From: CAYWMD01 sp964458575
GTDB taxonomy: Bacteria; Verrucomicrobiota; Verrucomicrobiia; Limisphaerales; JADLHS01
Assembly: GCA_964458575.1 (NCBI GenBank)
Contig: CAYWMD010000013.1
Location: 1 to 64,000, forward strand
Direction of reading: 5' to 3'
DNA length: 64,000 nucleotides
Position 1 is the first letter of the stretch. Each line of letters opens with the position of its first letter. The translations under genes and the position numbers were made by a program. The notes below the pieces were generated by a model, which made no database searches, was not told where the DNA came from, and saw only the letters and a list, made by a program, of their open reading frames with translations. Shown one piece after another: positions 25,001-31,843 of this stretch.

Positions 25001-25947
25001 AGCTCCAATTGTTTGTTCGCAATTTGCATCGCTTCTTTGGGATCAAGGCGGCCACTCCATATGAGCGGATTCGGTCCACTGATACTAAAGATCGATTTGC
25101 GAAGTTTGTACCAAGCTCTTTCAAACCAACGCAACGGCGGCTTTGTTTTGAGTATTCTGTCCCACAGATCTCCTTCTGACGCCTTCCGTACGTCTCCAAA
25201 GACAAGGCGATTTGCCTTATCACTTAGCCCTGTCTCGTATGTGCCAACAGTTGCGTTTCCTGTGATTTTCCGTTCCATCCAAATGCCAAGCCCACCTGAG
25301 TCAATTAACGCATTAAGTGGCATTACGCCGTCGGCGCGAAGGTTGAAAGCGTCCCACATGTCAGGTGCAGACACAGCGCTCACGCGCAATCGAAGCGCAA
25401 GGCTTGTATCGGAGCGCGGTGAAACAGCAAGCTCGCGCGAAAATGCTGACGGCTTATAAACCCTGACCACGACTTCGTCACCTACCTGCGCCTTCAGTTG
25501 GTGGGCCAGCGCTGAATTCAACATGACCGAGCCGGGCGCAATGAATAATGGGCTGTTTGATTTATCGATCCCCGGTCGGGTCATAGCGGTGGAATAGATG
25601 GACATCCCGAGCACGTTCACGCGGTTGGCTCGCGCGGTTCCGTCCTGGCGTGCGACGGTGCCGCGAAGCTCCAGAAACGCGCTGGCGCGGGCCAACCAGC
25701 CATTGGTTGAGAATTGATTGAACTCGGTAACCAGCCTACTTGGAAAAAATCGATCGTTGGTGGACAAGGCGGCATCGACCCAACCGAGCCTTGCCATCGC
25801 GCTATCGAGGAGCGATTGCTTTACCGAATCACCCACCACCAACGCGCCGATGAGCGCCGCGCTGCCCACCGCCGCCCCGAGCACCACGCCCAAATGTGAG
25901 CGCCAGTGGAAACGCAGGCTGCGTCGCGTGAGAGTGCGGAAGGTCAT
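22048..25947 (-). CDS. Giant FtsX-type ABC transporter permease with two repeat-derived insertions
   Basis: The ATG at 25947 (MTFRTLTRRSLRFHWRSH) is used; the longer frame would add 15 codons made of repeat DNA. At ~1299 residues it is a fused permease with two FtsX domains: N-terminal anchor and large periplasmic domain, membrane spans around ALLFSLGLEQRAPEIGTLLALG, a second MacB-like periplasmic domain, then a final FtsX block (LGLLLGSVGLGIVVLRNVLERR). Residues 529-581 and 843-895 are two homologous 53-residue inserts coded by family A elements. It probably moves lipoproteins or exports a glycan-related cargo with the ATPase upstream. Confidence 0.9.
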   Translation of the reverse strand: MTFRTLTRRSLRFHWRSHLGVVLGAAVGSAALIGALVVGDSVKQSLLDSAMARLGWVDAALSTNDRFFPSRLVTEFNQFSTNGWLARASAFLELRGTVARQDGTARANRVNVLGMSIYSTAMTRPGIDKSNSPLFIAPGSVMLNSALAHQLKAQVGDEVVVRVYKPSAFSRELAVSPRSDTSLALRLRVSAVSAPDMWDAFNLRADGVMPLNALIDSGGLGIWMERKITGNATVGTYETGLSDKANRLVFGDVRKASEGDLWDRILKTKPPLRWFERAWYKLRKSIFSISGPNPLIWSGRLDPKEAMQIANKQLELATSLEISDLSLRTNENLMVELRSDQVFLPPPAARAAFTADSNVSPLLTLLANLLLVGTNATPYSMVTAAGPPWTPADMRDDEILVSQWLAEDLQVKPGDEIAMSYFLPESGAKLTEATNTFRVRAIVPMEMPWADRTLMPDFPGIEKAESTSDWDAGFPLTYKIREKDEDYWRKYRGTPKAFITLAAGQKMWGNRFGNLTAIRFPIPTNGVPTLTPTLSLRERENHSPSPGNTKTGDHSTALGKIKNEQQLSPLPAGEGQGEGERHARTNRVDPPHVVSYKAALEKKILANLKPEELGLRFEPVREQALKAAAESQDFGGLFLGFSFFVIAAALLLMALLFSLGLEQRAPEIGTLLALGFTPKQVRKLLLREGVMLSLLGGILGTLGGLVYAKAMLRGLTTVWRDAVGESALSFHFTGQTLAIGLLASVVVSTVTIWFSLRKFVRRPARELLVGEIAGDESKVQRLRSKAVAAGALLAALGLVGWSVVKGDTSNAGIFFGAGALVLIGGLAMVHARLVRLANSGDATLTPALSLRERGNHSPISGEMKTGDSSTALEKSRDGQQLFPLPGGEGQGEGERGCSLSLSSLGLRGCARRRKRSLSTVAMLACGSFLIVSIGVFRLDANRDAWKKTSGTGGFALIGETTMPVVHDLNSQSGRDFFALNQKDLAGVHFIPFRLREGDEASCLNLNRAQKPRLLGVSPEMLTGRFGFAKGSDWKSLGGYARESVAVAMSSDNQPRSDERSHEIPAIGDANSIQWAMHKKVGDTIDYVDERGQPFKVRIVGAVANSILQGSLIIDEAAFVKRFPSESGYRMFLIDAPSNSVSQVSATLSRAMQDVGLELTPAAERLAQFNAVQNTYLGTFQVLGGLGLLLGSVGLGIVVLRNVLERRGELAVLLAVGFRKATLQRLLLIENGALLATGLALGMVAAAVAVLPALLSPNAQLPYGSLALTLGAVLVNGALWTWAATRLAVRGDLLAALRNE
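23263..23421. repeat. Family A element in frame inside the ABC permease, copy 2
   Basis: Inverted ends lie at 23270-23303 and 23386-23420. The unit codes for 53 residues (permease residues 843-895), beginning TLTPALSLRERG and ending GEGQGEGER. By hand alignment 39 of 53 residues match copy 1, and the spacing is identical, so both copies keep the frame in the same way. The flanking protein resumes with a Leu/Ser-rich stretch. Confidence 0.9.
24205..24363. repeat. Family A element in frame inside the ABC permease, copy 1
   Basis: Inverted ends lie at about 24211-24245 and 24326-24363. It codes for residues 529-581 of the permease (TLTPTLSLRERE to GEGQGEGER). The interior carries GTTGAGTG, as in the intergenic copy at 3.1 kb, and GAATGATTC, as in the copy at 23.3 kb. 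It sits in the large soluble loop between membrane segments, where an extra flexible tail might be tolerated. Confidence 0.9.
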
Positions 25948-26020
25948 TGGTTGAAGGTTGAAAGTTGCGAGTTGCAGGTTGCGGCCATGCAACTTTCAAC
26001 CTGCAACTTGTAACGCATCC
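25948..26020. repeat. Family C palindrome filling the ATPase-permease gap
   Basis: Almost all of the gap between the two ABC genes is made of GTTGAA/GTTGCA words. It forms long inverted arms: 25956-25968 pairs with 25989-26001 (13 bp), and 25971-25981 with 25997-26007 (11 bp). It is transcribed within the operon, so it could fold as an RNA hairpin just before the permease start codon. Confidence 0.75.
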
Positions 26021-26767
26021 TCATTGTAAACGTCCGTCGCTGAGTGTGAGCACCCTTCCCATCCGCTTCGCCAACTCCAGCGCATGCGTCACAACGATCA
26101 ACGTCACCCCTTCCTCCTTGTTCAACTCGACGAGCAACTGGCCGAGCGCGGCGGCGGAAGCATGGTCGAGCGCGCCGGTGGGTTCGTCCGCCAGCAGGAG
26201 TTGCGGTTGGTTGATGAGCGCGCGAACCACGGCTACGCGCTGCCGCTCACCGCCGCTCAACTGGCCGGGACGATGATGCAGGCGTTCGGCCAAGCCGACG
26301 CGTTTGAGCAGGCGCTCGGCGCGGGCGGTGGGCGTTTCGCGTAGGACAGGCGTCGCGCCTGTCTCTGACTTTTCGTTGATTTTTTCAGATGGAGACAGGC
26401 GCGACGCCTGTCCTACGGCTGCCAGTGTTGGCACGAGAACGTTTTCCATCACGGTGCATTGCGGCAGGAGATAATGCGATTGAAAGACGAAACCGATTTG
26501 CCGGTTGCGCACGGTGGCGAGTTGCACATCGTCCAGCGCGGCGAGATTCTTTCCATCGAGCAACACTTCGCCGCTCGTGGGCCGGTCGAGCGTGCCGATG
26601 ATTTGCAGGAGCGTGCTCTTGCCCGAACCGCTCGGGCCGACGATGGCGAGGGTCTCGCCGGGCGCGACGGTCAGTGAAATTCCGTCGAGCACGGGCACCG
26701 GGTTCGTGGTGCCAAGCGAGAGGTAACGCTTGATCACGCCGGTCAATTGCAGCAATGGCGCAGGCAT
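26021..26767 (-). CDS. ABC transporter ATPase (LolD/MacB type) with repeat-derived insertion
   Basis: At 248 residues from the ATG at 26767 (a GTG one codon earlier is possible), it has Walker A GPSGSGKS at residues 44-51, the Q-loop FVFQSHYLLPQ, signature LSGGERQRVAVVRAL, Walker B LLLADEPTGALD and the H-loop VVTHA. Residues 118-143 are an insertion coded by a family B palindrome, located between Q-loop and signature in the helical subdomain. Without it the length would match LolD. It is the partner of the FtsX-type permease immediately downstream. Confidence 0.93.
   Translation of the reverse strand: MPAPLLQLTGVIKRYLSLGTTNPVPVLDGISLTVAPGETLAIVGPSGSGKSTLLQIIGTLDRPTSGEVLLDGKNLAALDDVQLATVRNRQIGFVFQSHYLLPQCTVMENVLVPTLAAVGQASRLSPSEKINEKSETGATPVLRETPTARAERLLKRVGLAERLHHRPGQLSGGERQRVAVVRALINQPQLLLADEPTGALDHASAAALGQLLVELNKEEGVTLIVVTHALELAKRMGRVLTLSDGRLQ
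26341..26416. repeat. Family B palindromic element inside the ABC ATPase gene
   Basis: Two perfect 25-bp inverted arms (26341-26365 and 26392-26416) flank a 26-bp centre. Each arm itself contains the palindromic core ACAGGCGTCGCGCCTGT or its mirror. It is read through in frame as about 26 residues (VGQASRLS at one end, ETGATPVLRE at the other). Related elements lie in argD and after a methyltransferase gene. Confidence 0.92.
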
Positions 26768-26885
26768 CACCCTAATTTGTGCGCGAAAGTCGAAAGGGGA
26801 AACAGAAAATTATGCTCCCCGGCGCGTGGTCGTCCCAGCCACAGCAGTTCTGCGCAAGGGAAGGGCGTGAAAATTCCTGGTTTTC

Positions 26886-27638
26886 CTAAAGCGCGGACGG
26901 CTCTCCCTCACCCCGGCCCTCTCCCGCAGGGAGAGGGAGCACCTTTGCCGGTTCTTCGCGCAAACGTTTCAGGGCGGCGAGCGCGGCTTCGCTCTCAGCG
27001 GCTTTTTTGCTCTTGCCGCGGCCGCGCGCCAGTTCGACGCCGCTGTGCTGAACGGTGCATTCAAAAACGCGGTCATGATCCGGGCCGCTGGTGGAAACGA
27101 CATGGTATTGCGGGGGTTCGGACGAGCGGGCCTGGAGAAACTCCTGCAATTCGCCCTTGGGATTTTCCAGGATGGGAATGACCGACAATCCGCCGAAAGC
27201 AGCGCCGAATTCGCGCAAGATGAAATCGCGCCCAATCTCGAAACCGCCGTCGAGAAAAACCGCCCCGACCAGCGCTTCATACGCGTCCGCCAGCGCGGAG
27301 AGGCGCTCGCGGCCGCCGTGAATTTCCTCACCCCGGCTGAGAATCAGATGTTCACCCAAACCCAGTTCGCGTCCACGCACGGCCAACGTGCGGCGATTGA
27401 CCAGCTTCGCCCGGGCTTTGGTGAGCGGACCTTCGTCAAACGCCGGGAATTTTTCGTAAAGCTCGCGCGTGATGACCAGTTGCAGCACGGCATCGCCCAG
27501 AAACTCCAGCCGTTGGTTGTGTTCCACCGGCACCCCCTGCTCGTGGGCGACGGATGGATGGGTGAGGGCCAGTTGCAGAAGATTTTCGTCGCGGAAGGAG
27601 TAACCGAGGCGGGCTTGGAGAGCGGCGAGGTCGGACAT
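26886..27638 (-). CDS. rnc: Ribonuclease III
   Basis: This 250-residue RNase III cleaves double-stranded RNA in rRNA and mRNA processing. The nuclease signature QRLEFLGDAVLQLVI begins at about residue 42, and the second catalytic cluster is DAYEALVGAVFLDGGFE. A double-stranded RNA-binding domain follows (NPKGELQEFLQ to GKSKKAAESEAALAAL, about residues 158-226). The last ~20 residues (PLPAGEGRGEGE and neighbours) come from a family A-type end, replacing or extending the native tail. Confidence 0.95.
   Translation of the reverse strand: MSDLAALQARLGYSFRDENLLQLALTHPSVAHEQGVPVEHNQRLEFLGDAVLQLVITRELYEKFPAFDEGPLTKARAKLVNRRTLAVRGRELGLGEHLILSRGEEIHGGRERLSALADAYEALVGAVFLDGGFEIGRDFILREFGAAFGGLSVIPILENPKGELQEFLQARSSEPPQYHVVSTSGPDHDRVFECTVQHSGVELARGRGKSKKAAESEAALAALKRLREEPAKVLPLPAGEGRGEGEPSAL
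26901..26940. repeat. Family A end fragment forming the RNase III C-terminus
   Basis: The bases hold CCCTCACCCCGGCCCTCTCCC followed by a GGGAGAGGG hairpin, matching one end of a family A element with no second end nearby. It supplies about 13 codons near the 3' end of rnc, with the stop codon lying a few codons beyond it. Confidence 0.8.
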
Positions 27639-27651
27639 GGCTCAACGGGGA

Positions 27652-27736
27652 AACATTCAACATTCAACATTCAACGCCCAACGCCGAATCCTCCGATCAC
27701 CAGCTGTTCCTTGAATGTTCGGAGTTGAAGGTTGCG
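27652..27736. repeat. Family C heptamer tract upstream of rnc
   Basis: ACATTCA/ATTCAAC heptamers are repeated at least three times at 27654-27676. Inverted TTGAATGTTC and GAGTTGAAGGTTG follow at about 27710-27734, making a long imperfect stem. It fills most of the gap between the zinc-finger gene and rnc, both on the minus strand. Confidence 0.75.
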
Positions 27737-27748
27737 TGTCAAATGTGC

Positions 27749-28327
27749 TCACGCTTGGGCGGTCGGTTCGGCTTGCGGTTCGGCGGGAACGGGTTGGTTT
27801 TCCGGAGCTGGTGGCGGCGGATTCAATCCATGCTCCAGCAGCGCCGCCACGTCGCGCTGAACTTCTTCCAGTTGGTCGAGCTTGAGGTCCGGATCGGTGA
27901 TGGTGAACACGTCGCCGGTTTTGGGCTGTTCGTAAATGAACGTGCGTTTGCCCTCGCGAATGATCTGCTCCTTCACCTTCAAGATGCGCTTGCGTTCGAG
28001 CATGACGGCGAGGATGTAGCCAGCGGGCATGTACCGCGGCTCGTTGAGTTCGATGAGTTTGCGCAACAGCGTTTCGGCGGTTTCCTTGTGGATGGGATCC
28101 ACCACCGGCGGCGGGGCTTGATACACGCCCTGCCAGTAGGAGATGAACCCTTTGCGTTCGCGCGCGTCCTCGCTGAATTGTTTTTCCCAGCAAGCGGGGC
28201 AGACATCCTGGCGTCGGAAATCCTGCAACTCGTCGAAGAGCAGCGTGTGGTACGGCTGCTGGTCAACAAACGGCTGGCCGCAAGCTTCGCAAGCATGCGC
28301 GCGGGATTGGATGTTCCAATCATTCAT
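27749..28327 (-). CDS. Conserved zinc-finger protein of unknown function
   Basis: This 192-residue protein starts with a CxxC pair (ACEACGQPF) and a second one about 30 residues later (DVCPACWEKQF), so a zinc knuckle is likely. The middle is helical and charged (MLERKRILKVKEQIIREGKRTFIYEQPKTGD). The tail is Pro/Ala/Glu-rich and probably disordered (PAEPQAEPTAQA). I have seen the type in this phylum but not with a known function. It precedes rnc on the same strand. Confidence 0.72.
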   Translation of the reverse strand: MNDWNIQSRAHACEACGQPFVDQQPYHTLLFDELQDFRRQDVCPACWEKQFSEDARERKGFISYWQGVYQAPPPVVDPIHKETAETLLRKLIELNEPRYMPAGYILAVMLERKRILKVKEQIIREGKRTFIYEQPKTGDVFTITDPDLKLDQLEEVQRDVAALLEHGLNPPPPAPENQPVPAEPQAEPTAQA

Positions 28328-28493
28328 GAATCATGGCGCCCTGGTGGACGTCCGGCAGGTCGTCCCGACCGCGGCCGGTGGGGACGACTTGCCGCTCAAC
28401 CTCAGGGCGGGCTGATTATTTGCCGGGCGCGCGGCAAATTCAATCTCAATTGCAAGTTGTGCCGCCATTGCCACCCTTCCGCGCTTTCGCCAT

Positions 28494-29048
28494 TCATGTC
28501 GGCAGGGGCGCGCCCACGTTTATGCCGTGTTTGAGGCAGTAAGCGGCATAGGTGGCGTATTTCGCCGCCAGCCACTTGAGCTGTTTTCGTTCCTTGAGTG
28601 TCAGCTTCCGGATGATTCGCGCCGGCGCGCCGAGCACGAGCGAACCCGGGGGAATTTGCATTCCTTGCTTGACCAGCGCTTGTGCGCCGATGAGCGACTG
28701 CGCCCCGATCACGGCGCCGTCCAGAATCACCGAGCCCATCCCCACAAGCACTTCGTCCCCGACCTTGCACGCGTGAACAATCGCGGAATGGCCAACCGTC
28801 ACGCGGTGGCCCACCGTGCAGGCATGGCCATCGGAGACGTGAACCACGGCGTTGTCCTGGATGTTCGTTTGCCGACCGATGACGATGCGGTTGATGTCGC
28901 CCCGCAACACCGCGCCGTACCAGATGTTGGCGTGGTCGCCGAGGGTCACGTCGCCCAGCACGACGGCGCTGCGCGCAATGAAAACGCCTTTGCCCAGCCT
29001 GGGTTGCCTGCGCAGAAAACGGGTAAACTGCTTTTCCAACGGACTCAT
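28494..29048 (-). CDS. Gamma-carbonic-anhydrase-like hexapeptide protein
   Basis: This protein of about 184 residues has a left-handed beta-helix made of hexapeptide repeats (VVLGDVTLGDHANIWYG and similar). It carries the gamma-carbonic-anhydrase arrangement of histidines: VVHVSDGHACTVGH and GHSAIVHACKVG. The family (YrdA/PaaY/CaiE) includes carbonic anhydrases, thioesterases and inactive relatives. The ATG at 29048 (MSPLEKQ) is preferred because the preceding residues in the open frame do not look like the domain. The terminal helix is basic and long. Confidence 0.9.
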   Translation of the reverse strand: MSPLEKQFTRFLRRQPRLGKGVFIARSAVVLGDVTLGDHANIWYGAVLRGDINRIVIGRQTNIQDNAVVHVSDGHACTVGHRVTVGHSAIVHACKVGDEVLVGMGSVILDGAVIGAQSLIGAQALVKQGMQIPPGSLVLGAPARIIRKLTLKERKQLKWLAAKYATYAAYCLKHGINVGAPLPT

Positions 29049-29082
29049 GGTGACTGTTAAAGCCGATTGGCGCCCAGATGGA

Positions 29083-29119
29083 AACAAAAAACCCAGCCCC
29101 CGACAGCAGGAACTGGGTT
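29083..29119 (-). terminator. Rho-independent terminator after the small exported protein
   Basis: On the minus strand a stem AACCCAG (29119-29113) pairs with CTGGGTT (29096-29090) around a GC-rich loop, followed by TTTTTGTTT. It lies 22 bp after the stop of the 53-residue gene and before the carbonic-anhydrase-like gene, so it isolates the small gene. Confidence 0.7.
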
Positions 29120-29140
29120 CAACCGGCAGGTTCCTCCAAC

Positions 29141-29302
29141 CTATTTACCGGCAATTCGGACGTCCCCACCCACGGTGGCGCTCGCTGCTCCAGCGCCGCC
29201 GCCCGTTAAAATCTTCCCCGCAGTTGCCCACTCCTTGTCGCCCGCCTTTGCGGTTTGGAGATTGGCCCCGGCGATTGCCAGGACGGTTGCTGCAATTTTC
29301 AT
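29141..29302 (-). CDS. Small exported Gly/Ala-rich protein
   Basis: Using the ATG at 29302 gives 53 residues: a signal peptide (MKIAATVLAIAGANLQTAKA) and a short mature part, GDKEWATAGKILTGGGAG and a beta-like tail. The well-shaped signal sequence and the terminator just downstream argue that it is real. The function is unknown. The GDKEW start of the mature part looks like a recurring motif of small exported proteins in related bacteria (memory, not checked). Confidence 0.62.
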   Translation of the reverse strand: MKIAATVLAIAGANLQTAKAGDKEWATAGKILTGGGAGAASATVGGDVRIAGK

Positions 29303-29401
29303 TTTTTCATGTCCAGCCATTCGTTGTCGAAAGTTGTCAATGAGACGGGGCATTTTTCATTTTATTCAGTGTGGGCCGGTGGCTATGGTTTTCAACGTGA
29401 T

Positions 29402-30331
29402 ATGACGAAATCCGGCTTGCAACGTCCTCCTCCCGTGCGGCGACGGTTGCCGCGCTCGCTCAAGGACTTGACGCCCTCACGGCACTTCAATCCGCGCACG
29501 TTCTTTCGTGAGCTGGTTTGGAAGGCATTGCTGACGCGGCGTACGGGTGAGCATAAGCGGCCGGCGTTTCCCAAACTGACACGTGGTCAGGTGGCCATCA
29601 CGTGGATTGGCCATGCGTCGTTTCTGATTCAGTTCACGGACCTCAATGTGTTGGTGGATCCAAATTTTGCGAACTGGCTCTTTCTCCTGAAACGGATCAA
29701 GCGTTCCGGGTTGAAGATTGAAGACCTGCCGCCAATTGACCTGGTGTTGCTCACGCACGCCCACTTCGATCATTTTCACAAGCCAACCCTCCGCCGTCTG
29801 CCACATCCGAAAATCGGTATCATGCCCTGGGGCGTGGGCGACCTCGCACTCAATCTCGGTTTCGCCCGGATCATCGAACTGGAATGGTGGGAGAGTTTCT
29901 CGCACCGCGACTGGCGGGTCACCCTGACGCCGGGGAAACATTGGGGTGCCCGGACGTTGCACGATCACCATCGCGGTTACGGTGGCTTTGTGCTGGAACA
30001 TCAGGGGAGGCGAATCTATCACGCGGGCGACAGCGCTTACTTTGAAGGCTTTCGGGAAATCGGCCAGCGCTTTTCCCCGGAGGTGGCATTGTTGCCCATT
30101 GGCGCGTACCACCCCGAGTCCTTTCGCCATGTGCACATGGGGCCGGATGAGGCGGTGCGTGCGTTCAATGATTTACGCGCGAAGAACCTCGTGCCGATGC
30201 ATTACGGCACGTTCAGGCTTTCCTTCGAGGAAATGGACGAGCCGCCGCGTTGGTTGAGCCAGATTGCCAAGGATCAGAAGATCACGGACAACGTCATCAT
30301 ACTCGACGAGGGGATTCCGAGAGTCTTCTGA
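29402..30331 (+). CDS. Metallo-beta-lactamase-fold hydrolase (UlaG/NAPE-PLD-like)
   Basis: Starting from the ATG at 29402 (MTKSGLQRPPP), this is a 309-residue MBL-fold protein. The metal site is visible: HAHFDHFH (about residues 119-126), GKHWGARTLHDHH, HAGDSAYF and a late PMHYGTF. ITWIGHASFLIQF marks the fold's start. The pattern HWGARTLxD resembles the N-acyl-phosphatidylethanolamine phospholipase D and UlaG groups. The frame extends further upstream but is then antisense to the small exported gene, so I use the later start. Confidence 0.88.
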   Translation: MTKSGLQRPPPVRRRLPRSLKDLTPSRHFNPRTFFRELVWKALLTRRTGEHKRPAFPKLTRGQVAITWIGHASFLIQFTDLNVLVDPNFANWLFLLKRIKRSGLKIEDLPPIDLVLLTHAHFDHFHKPTLRRLPHPKIGIMPWGVGDLALNLGFARIIELEWWESFSHRDWRVTLTPGKHWGARTLHDHHRGYGGFVLEHQGRRIYHAGDSAYFEGFREIGQRFSPEVALLPIGAYHPESFRHVHMGPDEAVRAFNDLRAKNLVPMHYGTFRLSFEEMDEPPRWLSQIAKDQKITDNVIILDEGIPRVF

Positions 30332-30346
30332 GCGCAACAACAACGC

Positions 30347-30376
30347 TTGACGCCCCAAGATTTGGTGTGTTAAAAA
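30347..30376 (+). promoter_or_regulatory. Candidate promoter of nrdR
   Basis: TTGACG at 30347-30352 is separated by 18 bp from TAAAAA at 30371-30376, about 30 bp before the nrdR start. This is a reasonable sigma-70-type match, though the -10 box is weak. Confidence 0.4.
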
Positions 30377-30405
30377 TCCTCAGCCACAATTAGATGTGGC
30401 GTGGT

Positions 30406-30861
30406 ATGCGTTGCCCCAAGTGCGGCGGTCAAGAAGACCGGGTCGTGGATTCGCGCGCCTCGCGTGAAGGCGCCACGATTCGTCGTCGCCGCGAATGTAT
30501 CAGCTGCAACCATCGCTTCACCACCTATGAGGAAGTGGAGCACGACCACCTGATGATTTTGAAGCGCGACGGTCGGCGGGAGGAGTTTTCCAAGGAAAAA
30601 TTGCTTTCTGGACTGCGCAAGGCATGCCAGAAACGGCCCATCAGCCCAAAACTCATTGAAGACCTGGTGGAGAAGATCGTTGAGGTTGTCAGCAATAAGT
30701 TCGAACGGGAGGTCCCCGCCGAATTTGTCGGCAAAATGGTGATGGACGGATTGCGGGAAATTGACGATGTGGCTTATGTGCGCTTCGCCAGCGTGTATCG
30801 CCGTTTTCAGGAGGCCACCGATTTCGTGCAGGAGGTCAAAAAACTGGAGGCCAAGCCATGA
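30406..30861 (+). CDS. nrdR: Transcriptional repressor NrdR
   Basis: This 151-residue NrdR starts at the ATG of MRCPKCGG, the family's universal N-terminus. A zinc ribbon follows (CPKC and CISC pairs), with the RRRRECISCNHRFTTYE core, then an ATP-cone domain beginning VIKRDGRRE-like (MILKRDGRREEFSKEKL). NrdR senses ATP/dATP and represses ribonucleotide reductase genes by binding NrdR boxes. No nrd gene is in this window. Its last codons overlap the next gene by four bases (ATGA). Confidence 0.95.
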   Translation: MRCPKCGGQEDRVVDSRASREGATIRRRRECISCNHRFTTYEEVEHDHLMILKRDGRREEFSKEKLLSGLRKACQKRPISPKLIEDLVEKIVEVVSNKFEREVPAEFVGKMVMDGLREIDDVAYVRFASVYRRFQEATDFVQEVKKLEAKP

Positions 30862-31415
30862 TTTCCCTGGCGTCCGGTTGCATGCTGTTCGAACTGCCTT
30901 CGGGCGAGAGCATCCCCTTCTCGGCCGAGATGATTTCCATCGAAGTCGTGGGCGAAGGCACGAGTGGATTGGACCCCGAACTGGTCCAGCACGCGGCCAG
31001 TTCCGTTTTTCATTATTTCAAACATGACCTCGCGCGCCAGACTGTGTCCGTCGGCGAGTTTGCCGAGGCGTTGGAAAAGGTTTTGCGCGAGCTGGGTTTC
31101 CAGGTGGACGGCGCGCAATCCTCACCGGTTGCCGAACCCGCCGTTTGCGCGGATCTTCGCCAACTGGCGCGCGAATCGGGCGACGCACGCGAGCTGTCTT
31201 TTTTTCCACGATTGCGTGATGAATTGCGTCTGCAACTCCAGCAATCACCGCGCATCGTGCGCTTCCGCGGTTTGCGGGGTTGCGTGAAGCACCTGGCCGG
31301 CGCGCGGCGCTGGAGTCCGCGCTGCCAGAGCCTGCACGACCAGATCGTCACCTTCCTGCGCGAGTGCCTCGGCGCGGAGCCCGGCGAAACCAGTTGCACG
31401 CTGGTGGTGGAGTAG
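30858..31415 (+). CDS. Conserved protein of unknown function, coupled to nrdR
   Basis: This 185-residue soluble protein opens with a beta-rich segment (SIPFSAEMISIEVVGEGTSGLD). A segment HYFKHDLARQTVSVGEFAEALEKVLRELGF follows, which resembles an ATP-cone-like helical element, though this is not convincing. The C-terminal half is Arg-rich (RDELRLQLQQSPRIVRFRGLRGCVKHL). Four-base overlap with nrdR indicates coupled translation, so a role connected with nucleotide metabolism or its control is possible. Confidence 0.72.
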   Translation: MISLASGCMLFELPSGESIPFSAEMISIEVVGEGTSGLDPELVQHAASSVFHYFKHDLARQTVSVGEFAEALEKVLRELGFQVDGAQSSPVAEPAVCADLRQLARESGDARELSFFPRLRDELRLQLQQSPRIVRFRGLRGCVKHLAGARRWSPRCQSLHDQIVTFLRECLGAEPGETSCTLVVE

Positions 31416-31468
31416 GCGTCGGGCGTTAGGTTCGATGGCGCGCGGTGGCCACCAGGAACATTCCGACT

Positions 31469-31813
31469 ATGAGCAAGACCCTGTTTGAGAAAATCATCGC
31501 CCGTGAGATCCCGGCGACCATTGTTTATGAAGACGAACTCGTGATCGCCTTTCGCGACATCAAGCCGCAAGCGCCCACGCACGTCCTCATCATTCCCAAG
31601 AAGCCGATCCCCCGGATCGCGGAAGCCACGGCGGACGACAAGGCCGTGTTGGGTCATCTCCTGTTGAAGGCCGCCGAAGTCGCGAGGGAACTGGGCTTGC
31701 AGTCCAGCGGCTATCGGTTGGTGTTCAACAATGGGCCCGACGCCGGCGAAGCCGTGCCGCATCTGCATTGCCACATCCTGGGCGGACGAAAGATGACCTG
31801 GCCGCCCGGTTGA
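31469..31813 (+). CDS. HIT-family nucleotide hydrolase (HinT type)
   Basis: At 114 residues from the ATG at 31469 (MSKTLFEKI), it has the HinT layout: IIAREIPATIVYEDELVIAFRDI, HVLIIPKKPI, then NNGPDAGEAVPHLHCHILGGR with the histidine triad HLHCH. HinT cleaves phosphoramidates from nucleotides such as AMP-lysine. The tail MTWPPG is typical of the family. It follows the nrdR pair after 53 bp in the same direction. Confidence 0.95.
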   Translation: MSKTLFEKIIAREIPATIVYEDELVIAFRDIKPQAPTHVLIIPKKPIPRIAEATADDKAVLGHLLLKAAEVARELGLQSSGYRLVFNNGPDAGEAVPHLHCHILGGRKMTWPPG

Positions 31814-31843
31814 ATTTCCGGAGTTGTTCCGTCGAAGACCGGC

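Noticed and set aside
25948..26020. CRISPR-like array from repeated words
   Set aside because: Units are 7-13 bp, directly abutting or inverted, with no regular spacers; no cas genes are in the window.
28328..28493. Possible tRNA or small RNA in the 166-bp gap between the zinc-finger and carbonic-anhydrase-like genes
   Set aside because: GC-rich inverted bits are present (near 28355-28395), but there is no cloverleaf, no T-loop consensus and no clear promoter or terminator.
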